Shown: positions 1 through 8,790, counted from the stretch's first letter. The stretch is DNA of 48,564 bases from Caldifarciminota bacterium (GCA_025060715.1 JANXBG010000012.1:1-48564); one strand, 5' to 3'. Notes: a model not told the origin generated them from the letters alone. Numbers and translations: made by a program.

Positions 1-137
1 GGCTTTCTCCTTTTATGATTAAATTGACATCTGCAATTGCTGCTTTATTACTTATTACTTCAATTAGTTTAGTATTAACTTCCCAACCAAGGGTTCCAAG
101 AGTGCAGCAAAGAACAGTAGAACAACAGAGAAGATAA
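1..137 (+). CDS. secG: Preprotein translocase subunit SecG, 3' end only
   Basis: An open frame enters from the left edge (first full codon at base 3) and stops with TAA at 135-137. The visible peptide has a hydrophobic segment reading LTSAIAALLLITSISLVL, followed by a short polar tail rich in R and Q. That is the look of the second transmembrane helix and tail of SecG, the small SecYEG channel subunit in the inner membrane: SecG proteins typically have a K/R-x-T-x-x-x-A stretch leading into this helix. The stop is one base before the rplU ATG, so the two are probably co-transcribed. The identification rests on about 45 residues; another small two-helix membrane protein is possible. Confidence 0.65.
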   Translation, partial: LSPFMIKLTSAIAALLLITSISLVLTSQPRVPRVQQRTVEQQRR

Positions 138-138
138 A

Positions 139-462
139 ATGTTTGCTATTGCTGAAATTAAAGGGTTTGAATATTTTGTAAAAGAGGGTGAAAAATTAAT
201 TATCCCTCGAATTAAAGCTCAAGTAGGGGAGATAGTTAAATTTAATGACGTGTTATTTTTAAAGGCCAACGATAAGGTTTGGATAGGAACACCCAAGGTA
301 GAAGGGGCTTCTATTGAGGCTAAAGTGTTATCCCATTTTAAAGGAGAAAAAGTTATTGTTTTCAAATTTCGACGAAGAGAAAATTATCGTCGGAAAAAAG
401 GTTTTCGCCCCTTATTAACCGAAATTGAAATTCTCAAAATTCATCTTCCAAAAGAGAGTTAA
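139..462 (+). CDS. rplU: 50S ribosomal protein L21
   Basis: At 107 residues this is the normal length for bacterial L21, which binds 23S rRNA in the large subunit. It starts FAIAEIKGFEY, has the basic stretch FKFRRRENYRRKKGFRP typical of the L21 rRNA-binding loop, and ends in a short TEIEILKIH strand. The ATG at 139 follows the secG stop directly. In most bacteria rplU is followed by rpmA (L27) and often obg; here it is followed instead by a convergent tRNA gene, so rpmA must lie elsewhere. Confidence 0.95.
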   Translation: MFAIAEIKGFEYFVKEGEKLIIPRIKAQVGEIVKFNDVLFLKANDKVWIGTPKVEGASIEAKVLSHFKGEKVIVFKFRRRENYRRKKGFRPLLTEIEILKIHLPKES

Positions 463-473
463 AAAATATTCAA

Positions 474-547
474 TGGGCGGTAGAGGATTTGAACCTCTGG
501 CCTTCGGTATGTGAGACCGACGCTCTAACCAACTGAGCTAACCGCCC
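474..547 (-). tRNA. tRNA-Val (anticodon CAC)
   Basis: Read on the minus strand, the gene begins GGGCGGT (547-541), which pairs perfectly with ACCGCCC (481-475), with discriminator A at 474. The anticodon stem TCGGT/ACCGA encloses the loop CTCACAT, giving anticodon CAC, which reads the Val codon GTG. The T-arm contains GGTTCAAATCC. CCA is not encoded. A TATAAT box lies 7 nt upstream on the minus strand. Confidence 0.95.
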
Positions 548-563
548 TTTAAAAATTATAATA

Positions 564-1124
564 ATGAAAATTTTAAATAAATCAATATTTTTAATTACTG
601 GAAAACCAGGAATTGGTAAAACTACCTTAATAAAAAAATTAATTTCTTTTTTCAATTTAAAAAATATCTGTGGATTTTATACTGAAGAGATAAGAGAAAG
701 AAATGTAAGAGTAGGTTTTAAAATAATTACCTTTTACAATGGTGAAGGAATTTTAGCCCATATCAATTTTTTCTCGCCCTATAAAATTTCTAAATACTAT
801 GTGGACATTCAAAATTTTGAAAAATTAGTAATTCCTGAATTATCTTTGGCTAAAGAAAAGAAAATTGTTTTTATAGATGAAATTGGTAAAATGGAGCTCT
901 TTTCTGAAAAATTTAAAGAAAAAGTGATAGAAATTTTTAATTTGAATAAAATTATTATTGCAACCATTCCAATTTCTAAAATTGACTTTATTGAAAGTCT
1001 CAAATCCTTGCCGAAAGTGAAAGTCTATGAAATAACTTTTGAAAATCGAAATCAAATGTTAGAAATATTAAAAGAGGAGATTGACAAATTTTTAAGAAAT
1101 TCTAATTATTCTTGTGGGAGTTAG
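564..1124 (+). CDS. THEP1-family nucleoside-triphosphatase
   Basis: This 186-residue P-loop protein has a Walker A GKPGIGKTT (residues 13-21, Lys19) and a Walker B KIVFIDEIGKME near residues 100-111. This arrangement and length match the NTPase_1/THEP1 family, slow NTPases that hydrolyse ATP, GTP and other NTPs; their cellular role is not settled. The ATG is immediately preceded by TATAATA, with no Shine-Dalgarno, so initiation is leaderless or driven from upstream. Its 3' end overlaps the convergent 5-FCL-like gene by 33 bp. Confidence 0.85.
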   Translation: MKILNKSIFLITGKPGIGKTTLIKKLISFFNLKNICGFYTEEIRERNVRVGFKIITFYNGEGILAHINFFSPYKISKYYVDIQNFEKLVIPELSLAKEKKIVFIDEIGKMELFSEKFKEKVIEIFNLNKIIIATIPISKIDFIESLKSLPKVKVYEITFENRNQMLEILKEEIDKFLRNSNYSCGS

Positions 1125-1682
1125 TATTACATTTACTTTAATATCGTGAGGTTCAACTAAATAGGAAAAGTCTTCCAAGACCTGACAGTCATGGACAATA
1201 GTGATTACTAAAGGTTTTTGGAGTAATCCCATATTTTTTAAATCATAATATTCTCTATCGCCATAACCTTTACCTTTTCCTAAGCGATTTCCTTTCAAAT
1301 CTACTGCAACACTTCCTTGAATAAAGACTTCAATAAAAGTTTCTGGCTTTTTGCCATACTTTTTAAAATTTTTAATGGTTATTGCTTTGTCAGCCAATTC
1401 TTTTCCTTTTATTTCTAAATACCCTTCAATGTGGGGTAAGGCAACAATTAAACTTTTTCCCTCTTTTAATGTTATTCTTCTTGCTTCCTTTAAGACACTG
1501 TCAGGAGCAGAGAATACCCCTTTTGCTTTTAAAAATTCTTGAATTTGGTATAATTTTCTTGCTGCCTTTTCACTACCTATAAAATTAGGAATTCTTCCGT
1601 AACAGGGTCTAGGAAAGCTTACAAGATTATTTTTTTCCATGTATTCCCAAATTTCTTTTCTTATTTCCTCTTTGCTTTTCAT
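1092..1682 (-). CDS. 5-formyltetrahydrofolate cyclo-ligase-like protein (MTHFS/MTHFSD type)
   Basis: This 196-residue protein belongs to the COG0212 fold. It starts with a basic helix (KEEIRKEIWEYME), has GRIPNFIGSEKAA near residues 29-41 and the phosphate-loop-like GKGKGYGDREYYDL around residue 137. True 5-FCL converts 5-formyl-THF to methenyl-THF using ATP. The GRIPNF signature belongs to the divergent branch shared with archaeal proteins and eukaryotic MTHFSD, so the enzymatic role is less certain. A TATAAT (1694-1699, minus) lies 11 nt before the ATG without a good -35 or Shine-Dalgarno. It is convergent with and overlaps the THEP1-type gene. Confidence 0.8.
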   Translation of the reverse strand: MKSKEEIRKEIWEYMEKNNLVSFPRPCYGRIPNFIGSEKAARKLYQIQEFLKAKGVFSAPDSVLKEARRITLKEGKSLIVALPHIEGYLEIKGKELADKAITIKNFKKYGKKPETFIEVFIQGSVAVDLKGNRLGKGKGYGDREYYDLKNMGLLQKPLVITIVHDCQVLEDFSYLVEPHDIKVNVILTPTRIIRIS

Positions 1683-1755
1683 TTTAATTTTATATTATAC
1701 AAAAATTATTGATTTTTAAAAGCAATTTATTAATATTTTAAAAAAGGAGAAATTT

Positions 1756-2931
1756 ATGCGAGAATTTACTAAGTATGTTCACGGAAAAGAAATTTTGGGA
1801 GAAAAATTCACTCGTTCTTTATCGGTGCCGATTTATCAAACAGCAATTTTTACATTTTCCTCTGCAGAAGAAGGTGCTAGTATTATTGCTAAGGAAAAGG
1901 AAGGCTATTTTTATACTCGTTTAGGAAATCCCACTATTCGTGCTTTTGAGGAAAAAATGGCTTTTTTAGAAGAAGGTGAAGATGCTTGTGCTTTTGCTTC
2001 AGGAATGGCCGCAATAAGTGCGGTAATTTTTGCTTTAATAAAAACGGGAGATGAAATTTTAGCCTCCTATCCTATTTACGGTTGTACTTATACTCTTTTT
2101 ACTTCTATTCTTCCTAACTTTGGCGTTAAAGTTGAATGGCTTCCTGCAAGAAATTTTACAGAAGAGTTAAAAAGGAAAATAAGTAAAAAAACTAAACTCG
2201 TTTTTATTGAAACTCCGACTAATCCAACGGTAGAAGTTATTGATATCAAAGAAAGTTCAGAAATTGCCCATCGTTATGGTGCCAAGGTAGTTGTGGATAA
2301 TACTTTTGCTACCACTTTTAATCAAAAACCATTAAAATTAAATGCTGATATCTCTCTTCATTCTGCTACAAAATATATTTCTGGCCATGGTGATACCTTG
2401 GGAGGAATAGTGATTGGTGATAAAGAGACAATCAAAAATCTAAAAGAAAATTTGATTAGAAATTTTGGAGGTGTGTTAAGTCCTTTTAATGCTTGGTTAT
2501 TATTGAGGGGCTTAAAAACTATGGCTTTAAGAATGAGTAAACATAATGAAAATGGCTTAAAAGTAGCTCAGTTTTTAGAAAATCATCCAAAGGTAAAAAA
2601 GGTTTCTTATCCTGGTCTTTCCTCTCATCCTCAGTATGAGATTGCTAAAAAACAGATGAGCGGTTTTTCTAGTATGATTGCTTTTGAATTAAAAGGGGGT
2701 CGAGAGGCTGGTAGAAAATTAATGAATAATATTAAACTATGTGTTTGTGCAGTAAGTTTGGGAGACACCGCAACTTTAATTGAACATCCGGCTTCAATGA
2801 CCCATTTTAGTTATTCAAAGGAAGACTTAGAAAAATCAGGAATTAGCGAAGGGCTTGTTAGAATGTCTGTGGGAATTGAAGATGCAGAAGATATTATTGA
2901 AGATTTAGAACAAGCTTTAGCCAAGATATGA
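1756..2931 (+). CDS. Methionine gamma-lyase-like Cys/Met metabolism PLP enzyme
   Basis: This 391-residue enzyme is of the cystathionine gamma-synthase fold-type I family. PLP Lys206 lies in HSATKYISGHGD, Asp181 in VVVDNTF and the phosphate-binding Tyr/Arg in YFYTRLGNP (51-59). YPIYGC places a Cys at 110, matching the active-site Cys that distinguishes methionine gamma-lyases (Cys116 in the Pseudomonas putida enzyme), and HPASMTH and GISEGLVRMSVG also match. It probably cleaves methionine or homocysteine to an alpha-keto acid, ammonia and a thiol; O-acetylhomoserine sulfhydrylase or cystathionine gamma-lyase activity cannot be excluded. A clear AAGGAG site lies 7 nt before the ATG. The next gene overlaps its stop by 4 nt. 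Confidence 0.85.
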   Translation: MREFTKYVHGKEILGEKFTRSLSVPIYQTAIFTFSSAEEGASIIAKEKEGYFYTRLGNPTIRAFEEKMAFLEEGEDACAFASGMAAISAVIFALIKTGDEILASYPIYGCTYTLFTSILPNFGVKVEWLPARNFTEELKRKISKKTKLVFIETPTNPTVEVIDIKESSEIAHRYGAKVVVDNTFATTFNQKPLKLNADISLHSATKYISGHGDTLGGIVIGDKETIKNLKENLIRNFGGVLSPFNAWLLLRGLKTMALRMSKHNENGLKVAQFLENHPKVKKVSYPGLSSHPQYEIAKKQMSGFSSMIAFELKGGREAGRKLMNNIKLCVCAVSLGDTATLIEHPASMTHFSYSKEDLEKSGISEGLVRMSVGIEDAEDIIEDLEQALAKI

Positions 2932-3317
2932 ATGATAAAATTGATGAAATTATTAAAAAAAATCCAAAATATAAAAGAGAGGCTTATCTTTTTGTTTTAG
3001 ATGCTTTAGAATATACTAAAAGAAAACTAAAAACAAGAGACCACATTTCTGGTCATGAATTACTTTTAGGGTTTAAAGAATTAGCCACAAAGGAATTTGG
3101 CATCTTAGCAAAAACGGTTTTAGAATATTGGGGAATAAAATCTACTGATGATGTCGGCGAAATTGTTTTTAATCTTTGTGAGGCTAAAATTTTGACAAAA
3201 AGAAAAGAAGATAAGAAGGAAGATTTTTCTAATTTTTTTGATTTTGAAGAGGAGTTTGTAAAAAAATATCAGATCTTTTCTAAAGAAGAGATTAAAAGAA
3301 ATATCCATCAAGAATAA
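2928..3317 (+). CDS. Minf_1886 family protein, function unknown
   Basis: This 129-residue protein resembles the Minf_1886 (TIGR04138) family. It has a YKREAYLFVLDALEYT helix, the conserved DHISGHELLLGFKELA, the segment FGILAKTVLEYWGI and then DDVGEIVFNLCE, plus an acidic/lysine-rich C-terminal tail. No catalytic motif is visible and the family has no established function. Its ATG overlaps the stop of the methionine gamma-lyase gene (ATGA), implying translational coupling, and the helicase gene starts 6 nt after its stop. Confidence 0.75.
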   Translation: MNDKIDEIIKKNPKYKREAYLFVLDALEYTKRKLKTRDHISGHELLLGFKELATKEFGILAKTVLEYWGIKSTDDVGEIVFNLCEAKILTKRKEDKKEDFSNFFDFEEEFVKKYQIFSKEEIKRNIHQE

Positions 3318-3323
3318 TTTTGA

Positions 3324-5282
3324 ATGAAATTAAGTGAGATATTTAAAAATTTTCCTATTGTTTTTTCTCGTTTTGGTAAAGAATATGAAGAAAGGAAAGA
3401 ACAAGTTGACTATGCTTGGGCAATTTATAATGCTTTAGAGAAAAGAGATATATTATTAATTGAAGCAGAAACCGGCATTGGTAAAACTTTAGGTTATCTT
3501 TTACCAGCAATTCTTTATGCTAAGAAATATAACAAAAGAATAATAATTTCTACCTATACTAAAGTATTACAAAACCAGATTTTAAATTCTGATATTTTAT
3601 TAGCCAAAGAGATATTAGGGATAGACTTTTTTTATGCGGTAGCTTATGGAAGAGAAAATTATATTTGTAAAAGAAGAATAAAACAGACCTTTAATTATCA
3701 ACTTTTTGATTTTTCTGAAGAAAAAGAAAGATTAAATAATCTTTATCAGCAATTAAACGCAAAAAGTGAAATAAATATAAATTTTTGGGAAAATCTTCCT
3801 CCATCCCTTAAAGAAAAAATCAATTGTGTCTCCGAGGCCTGTCTTAATGAAGAATGTAGTTATTATTATGAATGTTTTTATCAAAGAGCCCGGTGGGAAT
3901 GGAGAAGAAGTGATATTTTGATTGTTAATCATGCCTTATTTTTCGCTAACTTGAAATATCCGATTTTACCCGAATATCAAGGAATAATTTTTGATGAAGC
4001 TCATTCTTTAGAGGATGTTTGTGCTAATAGTTTTGGTTTTTCTATTACCGAGAATGGCCTTAAAAGTCTTATTTTCCGATTGTATAATCCCAAAACAAAA
4101 GTTGGTTTATTAAAAATTCTTAAATTAAATGCTAAAAAATTTAGAGAGTATCAAAAAGAAATTTTTTATGTTCTTAATGATTTAAATGACTATTTTCAAA
4201 AATTAAAAAATTTTTTGAAGGATGAGAAGAAAAAAAGGATAAAAGGAGATTTAACAATTTTACCTAATTTTCTTGCTCCTTTACAAAATCTAAAAGAACA
4301 AATAAATGAAGAGGTTCAAAAAATTGACAATAAAGAAATAACAATTGAATTTATCGCTTGGAAAAAAGAAGTTGAAGAAAAGATAAAAAATATTGAAGAG
4401 TTTTATAAAGAAAAAGATAATTTTGTTTTTTGGCTTGCTGAAGAAGAAAATTCTCTTTCTTTAAATTCTGCCTTAATAGATGTTCAGGAAGTAATGAAGC
4501 AAAATCTTTATAATAAAGAGATACCAATAATTTTTACTTCAGCAACTTTGCGAATAAAAGAAGATTTTCATTTTTTTGCTTCTCGATTGGGAATTGAAAA
4601 ATATGATAAAAAATATTTTCCTTCTCCTTTTGATTATTCGCAACAGGCTTTAGTTTATATTGAAAAAAATATACCTCTGCCTACCGAAGAAGAACCTTTC
4701 TATGAAAAGGCAGCAAAAATAATAAGTGATATTATTCACCACGCTAAAGGAAGAACTTTAGTACTTTTTACCAGTTTTAAGGCGTTAAAACGAGTTTATG
4801 AATTATGTGATAAAACGAGATATCCAATTTTAATTCAAGAAGAAAATTCTTCTACTATTTTCCTTTTATCTGAATTTCAAAAAAATATTAATGCTTCCCT
4901 TTTTGCTACAGGTTCCTTTTGGCAAGGTATTGATGTACCAGGTGAATCCCTTTCTTGTTTAATAATTACTCGTTTGCCTTTTGATGTACCTGATGAACCA
5001 AGAATTGAAGGAATTAAAGAAAAATTGAAGAAAGAAAATTTAGACCCCTTTTGGTATTATCAATTACCTAATGCTGTTTTAAAATTTCGTCAAGGGTTTG
5101 GAAGATTAATCAGAAGCAAAGAAGATTATGGGGCTATTGTTATTTTAGATAAAAGAATAATTGAAAAATCTTATGGTAAATATTTTCTTAAATCATTACC
5201 AAAAAGTGTTAAAAATACTGAAAATATCAATCTTCTTATTAATTTTTTAAAAAATGTACCAACCAAAATTTTTAGAAACTAA
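3324..5282 (+). CDS. DinG/XPD-like Fe-S ATP-dependent DNA helicase
   Basis: This 652-residue superfamily 2 helicase has Walker A EAETGIGKT (48-56), DEAH at 224-227, a C-terminal TGSFWQGIDVPG motif and FRQGFGRLIRS (motif VI). Cysteines at 115, 168/173, 178 and 184 sit between motifs Ia and II, where XPD/DinG proteins bind a [4Fe-4S] cluster. Such enzymes unwind DNA 5'-3' and act in repair or R-loop removal. There is no N-terminal exonuclease domain, so it is the YoaA/DinG type rather than the DnaQ-fused Gram-positive type. It is in a tight operon with flanking genes; the downstream radical SAM gene overlaps its end by 29 nt. Confidence 0.9.
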   Translation: MKLSEIFKNFPIVFSRFGKEYEERKEQVDYAWAIYNALEKRDILLIEAETGIGKTLGYLLPAILYAKKYNKRIIISTYTKVLQNQILNSDILLAKEILGIDFFYAVAYGRENYICKRRIKQTFNYQLFDFSEEKERLNNLYQQLNAKSEININFWENLPPSLKEKINCVSEACLNEECSYYYECFYQRARWEWRRSDILIVNHALFFANLKYPILPEYQGIIFDEAHSLEDVCANSFGFSITENGLKSLIFRLYNPKTKVGLLKILKLNAKKFREYQKEIFYVLNDLNDYFQKLKNFLKDEKKKRIKGDLTILPNFLAPLQNLKEQINEEVQKIDNKEITIEFIAWKKEVEEKIKNIEEFYKEKDNFVFWLAEEENSLSLNSALIDVQEVMKQNLYNKEIPIIFTSATLRIKEDFHFFASRLGIEKYDKKYFPSPFDYSQQALVYIEKNIPLPTEEEPFYEKAAKIISDIIHHAKGRTLVLFTSFKALKRVYELCDKTRYPILIQEENSSTIFLLSEFQKNINASLFATGSFWQGIDVPGESLSCLIITRLPFDVPDEPRIEGIKEKLKKENLDPFWYYQLPNAVLKFRQGFGRLIRSKEDYGAIVILDKRIIEKSYGKYFLKSLPKSVKNTENINLLINFLKNVPTKIFRN

Positions 5283-6141
5283 TTTAGAAGAAAAATTAAA
5301 AGAATTAAAAAAATTTTTCTCGCCTTGCAAAATTTGTCCTAAAGAATGTAATGTCTTAAGGTTAAAGGATGAAAAAGGGGATTGTCAAGTTGGACGATAT
5401 GCAATCGTTAGCAGTTTTGGACCTCATTTTGGTGAAGAAGAAGAATTGGTTGGTGAAAATGGCTCAGGTACTATTTTCTTTTCAGGTTGCAATCTCCATT
5501 GTGTTTATTGTCAAAATTATGAAATTAGTCAATATGTTGAAGGAAGAGAGGTAAAACCAGAGGAATTAGCCGAAATGATGCTTAAATTACAAAAAATCGG
5601 CTGTCATAATATTAACTTAGTAAGTCCCACCCACGTCATTTTTCAAATATTAGAAGCTTTAATTATTGCTAAAGAAAAAGGGCTTAAATTGCCAATTGTT
5701 TATAATTCTGGTGGTTATGACAAAGTAGAAATATTAAAAATCTTGGAAGGGGTGGTAGATATATATATGCCGGATATGAAATATAGTGATGATGAATATG
5801 GTTTAAAATATTCAAAAGTAAAGAATTATTCAGAAATTAATAAAAAAGCAGTAAAAGAAATGTATCGTCAAGTTGGTGATTTGAAAGTAATTAATGGAAT
5901 TGCTTATTCTGGTTTATTAATTAGACATTTAGTTTTACCTAATAAAATTGCTGGTTCTTTTGAAATCTTGGATTTTATTGCTAAAGAGATTTCTAAAAAT
6001 TCTTATGTAAATATAATGTTACAATATAGACCTTGTTATTTAGCAACTCATTATTTGGAATTAAGTAGAAGAATAACTAAAGAAGAATACGAAGAAGTTG
6101 TAAATTATGCTAAAAAAATCGGCTTATATCGGGGATTCTAA
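5254..6141 (+). CDS. PflX-like radical SAM protein (COG1313)
   Basis: This 295-residue protein has the radical SAM cysteine motif CNLHCVYC in residues 70-80, giving CxxxCxxC. An N-terminal cysteine cluster (CKICPKEC and a fourth Cys in GDCQVGRY) may bind a second metal centre. This order matches COG1313, relatives of pyruvate-formate-lyase activating enzyme whose own target is usually unknown. No glycyl radical enzyme is present nearby, so its substrate cannot be inferred. The ATG at 5254 lies inside the helicase gene. The gene ends just before a bidirectional hairpin. Confidence 0.85.
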   Translation: MYQPKFLETNLEEKLKELKKFFSPCKICPKECNVLRLKDEKGDCQVGRYAIVSSFGPHFGEEEELVGENGSGTIFFSGCNLHCVYCQNYEISQYVEGREVKPEELAEMMLKLQKIGCHNINLVSPTHVIFQILEALIIAKEKGLKLPIVYNSGGYDKVEILKILEGVVDIYMPDMKYSDDEYGLKYSKVKNYSEINKKAVKEMYRQVGDLKVINGIAYSGLLIRHLVLPNKIAGSFEILDFIAKEISKNSYVNIMLQYRPCYLATHYLELSRRITKEEYEEVVNYAKKIGLYRGF

Positions 6142-6149
6142 AAATTTAA

Positions 6150-6185
6150 AAGGGGAGGTAAAATTAATTTATACCTCCCCCTTAT
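6150..6185. terminator. Bidirectional hairpin terminator
   Basis: GGGGAGGTA (6152-6160) pairs with TACCTCCCC (6172-6180) around an 11-nt AT-rich loop. On the minus strand the stem is followed by TTTTAAATTTTT, and on the plus strand by CTTATCCTTTT. It sits between two convergent genes, so it probably terminates both. Confidence 0.75.
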
Positions 6186-6204
6186 CCTTTTAAGAATTAT
6201 CTTT

Positions 6205-7917
6205 TTAAAATAGAACTATCTTTTTTGTTTTCTTATAACTTGGTGTTTCAAAATGGATAAGATAGACTCCTTTTGATAATGTTTTGCTATCCAAAGAAAT
6301 CACCCCTTTTTGGGAAGTATTTTCGGCATTTTTATAGAAATACCTTATCACTCGACCTGCAACATCATTCAAAGTAACTTTTACCCACATACCCTTTGGA
6401 ATCTGCCATTTGATTTTAATTTCTTTCTTAGGATTAGTAATTTCTTTAACATCAAATTCTACTGAATAATTATCAATTTCTTCAACAGCAGTAAGTTGTC
6501 TAACCGAAACGGCATTAAAATATTCGCCGTAAGTCCAAGACATCCAGCTACCAGGACTTCCGTAAAATGATTTTCCTAAAGGTTGATTATCTGCTAAAGT
6601 TGAAGGATGTCCCGAATAACTTCTGGGCATAACTGCTATATAAAATGTTCCAGAATTAATTGTTACCGGTGGTTCAACTGCATGTTCAATAGATAATGGA
6701 TAGGAAACAGCACGAATTGTATCAGATTCGTATAATAATGTTTGACCATCGTCAGCATAGATTCTAAATCGAAAGATGCTATCGGGCCAAGGATATTGTT
6801 GATGCCAATAAAATTGATGTCTTATCCGGGTAATCTGAAATGGATAAGTTAATCTAAAATCAGCAGGATTAAATCTTGTTGCTCTTTGTGGTCCTGCCCA
6901 GGTAAGATAGGCAGGATTATTCCAATTGGCATAAGTAATCCAAGAGGCAATACCTAAACTTCTTCTAATTGTATCATTAAAACGATATTCATCGTTACCA
7001 AATTCGTGCCAGACAATTATTTGATAAGTTCCACTGGTGTCAGGAATTCGCCACGCAGGAGTAAAGGTAATGGTTTGGGATTGCCTTCTTGCTAAATTAG
7101 TTGTTGTTGTTTGGTCAATATCCTCGTAAACATAACCTTGGGGACCAACAATCCTTAACTTCACTGGCACACCGCTAGAAATTGTTTGAGTTCCAATATT
7201 TCTTACTGTTGCCCTTAAAGTAAAACTAATTCTTGGGATAGTATCAAAAGGCATAGCACCAAAAACCGTGGTCATTAGATTATTATTTTGTGGTGTCCAA
7301 TCAATTACTGCTCTCATCATCCATTCTCCTCTTCTTTTATCAACAGAATAACTTCCCGCAAGAAATTGCCATAAGACATTATCCGGGGCATTACTATTAC
7401 CGTCAATACACAAACCAGGACAAAGTGGATAAGAATCAGGTTGAATATAAAAGATATAGAAGTTACTATTAACAATTGGCGTATCAATTAAGACAAAATT
7501 CCAAGCACCGCGAGTTCCTAAAATAGTATCGGATTGATAAATAAGTGTTCCCGGTGCACCATTTGGTCCATCATCTTTTAAAACTCTTATTAAAAATCTT
7601 CTTCCACCAGGAACCGGCCAGGTAGTATCCCAAAGCATCACCAGAGCACCTTTTAAGCGAATATTAGGAGCTGGAGAGATAAATTTCATTCCCCAACCGT
7701 TGCCACGAGTATTCCAAGCCCAGGCGTTGAAGCGAATATTCTCGTCATACATTAAAGTATCTAAGTCAGGAGAATTTTCATCAGCTGGAGGCAAAGGGAT
7801 AATTTCTGGTTGTGGAATAGGACAAGGGATTGCGAAGTTTTCAATATAAGAAAGTTCTCTTTCACTTGCGAAAATTAATGATAAAAATAAAAAAGAAATT
7901 AATAAATATTTTTTCAT
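6205..7917 (-). CDS. Secreted multidomain protein with T9SS C-terminal sorting domain
   Basis: Start chosen at 7917 because the codons just upstream spell an ideal Shine-Dalgarno (GGAGGTTATAATG); the longer frame from 7947 would translate the ribosome-binding site itself. The 570-residue protein opens with a signal peptide (KKYLLISFLFLSLIFAS). Two similar beta-sandwich units follow: one with KDDGPNGAPGTLIYQSDTI and FYIFYIQPDSY, the other with YADDGQTLLYESDTI and FYIAVMPRSY. A CARDB-like immunoglobulin-type segment lies between them. The last ~80 residues have the Por/T9SS tail pattern (LNDVAGRVIRYF, LSKGVYLIHFE, YKKTKKIVLF). Predicted to be exported by Sec and then T9SS. Its own function is unknown. 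Promoter at 7956-7984. Confidence 0.8.
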   Translation of the reverse strand: MKKYLLISFLFLSLIFASERELSYIENFAIPCPIPQPEIIPLPPADENSPDLDTLMYDENIRFNAWAWNTRGNGWGMKFISPAPNIRLKGALVMLWDTTWPVPGGRRFLIRVLKDDGPNGAPGTLIYQSDTILGTRGAWNFVLIDTPIVNSNFYIFYIQPDSYPLCPGLCIDGNSNAPDNVLWQFLAGSYSVDKRRGEWMMRAVIDWTPQNNNLMTTVFGAMPFDTIPRISFTLRATVRNIGTQTISSGVPVKLRIVGPQGYVYEDIDQTTTTNLARRQSQTITFTPAWRIPDTSGTYQIIVWHEFGNDEYRFNDTIRRSLGIASWITYANWNNPAYLTWAGPQRATRFNPADFRLTYPFQITRIRHQFYWHQQYPWPDSIFRFRIYADDGQTLLYESDTIRAVSYPLSIEHAVEPPVTINSGTFYIAVMPRSYSGHPSTLADNQPLGKSFYGSPGSWMSWTYGEYFNAVSVRQLTAVEEIDNYSVEFDVKEITNPKKEIKIKWQIPKGMWVKVTLNDVAGRVIRYFYKNAENTSQKGVISLDSKTLSKGVYLIHFETPSYKKTKKIVLF

Positions 7918-7955
7918 TATAACCTCCATTTTATAATTTTTTTTCATGTTTTTAA

Positions 7956-7984
7956 ATTATACAAATATTAATAATAAAAATCAA
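7956..7984 (-). promoter_or_regulatory. Promoter of the 570-residue T9SS-tailed protein
   Basis: On the minus strand, TTGATT (7984-7979) is separated by 17 bp from TATAAT (7961-7956). Transcription should start near 7949, giving a ~30-nt leader that contains the GGAGG site for the ATG at 7917. Confidence 0.7.
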
Positions 7985-7995
7985 CTAATTTATAA

Positions 7996-8076
7996 CAGGT
8001 TAATAAGGTTATTAAGTTATATAAACAGGGCTTGAAATTATCTAATAAGCTTCTTAAAAATTTAAAAAAATGCTAA
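7996..8076 (+). pseudogene. C-terminal tail of an unknown gene, copy 1
   Basis: A short open stretch reads QVNKVIKLYKQGLKLSNKLL plus about six more residues and stops at 8074-8076. A second copy at 24382-24447 reads QVNKVIEVYKQELKLFNKFLK and also ends in a stop. An in-frame TAA directly precedes copy 1, so it is a remnant rather than an active gene. The source gene is not recognised. Confidence 0.45.
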
Positions 8077-8405
8077 CCTTTGGGGCTCTTTTTTCGTTAT
8101 ATATATAGAAGGAGAAATTTATGGTTAATAAGATAAAAAAATATTACTTCTCTTTGGACTGGGATTATTTAAGTCTAATATCCATATATTACTACCAAAA
8201 AAGGATTTACAAGTTGTTAAAGAAAATAAAGGTATTAGATTTAAAGGATTTGATTAAGAAAAAGGAGGTATTAAGGAAGTTATATATTCTATTGTTAAAA
8301 AATAATTAAGTAATTCCTCTAAATATTTTCTTAATGCTACATTAATAAGGCAAGGGGGTTTTACTTTCTATAAAGAAAGGGGCAGTATAGTAGATGGTAT
8401 AGGGT
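8066..8405 (+). pseudogene. Decayed signal-peptide gene, repeat copy A
   Basis: This is the longest of three related copies (B at 12675-12937; C at 25371-25632, minus). All share a leader reading roughly AACCTTTGGGGGTCTTC followed by TTTCGTTATATATA. Only copy A keeps an AAGGAG site and ATG (8121). One frame gives a signal-peptide-like KKILLLFGLGLF, then LLPKKDLQVVKENKGIRFKG, and later GGIKEVIYSIVKK and LIRQGGFTFYKERGSIVDG, broken by at least three stops and one frameshift near the start. It looks like the N-terminal part of an exported protein family I do not recognise. Confidence 0.5.
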
Positions 8406-8616
8406 AAGATAATTGATAATTGGGTTTGTGGTAAAATAAAGTTCTGGGTTATATTTCTCATAATAAGTTCGTCAGTTAATTTACCAATTAAATATACTGA
8501 TATTCTTTTATGACAATGAAAAGAAAGATTTAAGATATAGAAGCTATATATTAGCATTTTATCAATAAAAAATATGTAAAAATCATTCTTTTTTGAAGAA
8601 ACACAATAATATTTAA

Positions 8617-8790
8617 ACACCCCATTCTGGCTATGGTAGAAATAATCTCACTCCATTAGAGAAATTAAAATCCTTATGTTTAACTCCTTTGGATAAAAAC
8701 TTTGCTAATTTTCGGTTATTATTTTAGATAATTAGGCTTCTGATTATTGTTACCTTATAACTGGTAACGATGTCTTAGCCAAATACAATA
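8617..8790 (+). mobile_element. Right end of a degenerate IS481-like element, copy A
   Basis: An in-frame piece (8617-8727) begins TPHSGYGRNNLTPLEKLKSL and continues to a TAG stop, which is the usual C-terminus of rve/DDE transposases of the IS481 type. About 60 bp of non-coding sequence follows and ends GGTAACGATGTCTTAGCCAAATACAA. Closely similar ends occur at ~25310 and ~48470, marking a common element terminus. The rest of the transposase is absent here. Between 8405 and 8617 I see no intact gene, and nothing between 8790 and 8861. Confidence 0.6.

Noticed and set aside
470-655. 61-residue minus-strand frame
   Set aside because: It runs through tRNA-Val(CAC) and the start of the THEP1 gene; the peptide is the familiar antisense-of-tRNA artefact.
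8121-8309. 62-residue plus-strand frame with a good ribosome-binding site
   Set aside because: Comparison with repeat copies B and C shows the coding frame changes after about 8 codons; kept as part of a pseudogene, not as an intact gene.
8342-8620. 92-residue minus-strand frame in the intergenic scar
   Set aside because: It is antisense to the decayed repeat A and has no start signal or recognisable motif.
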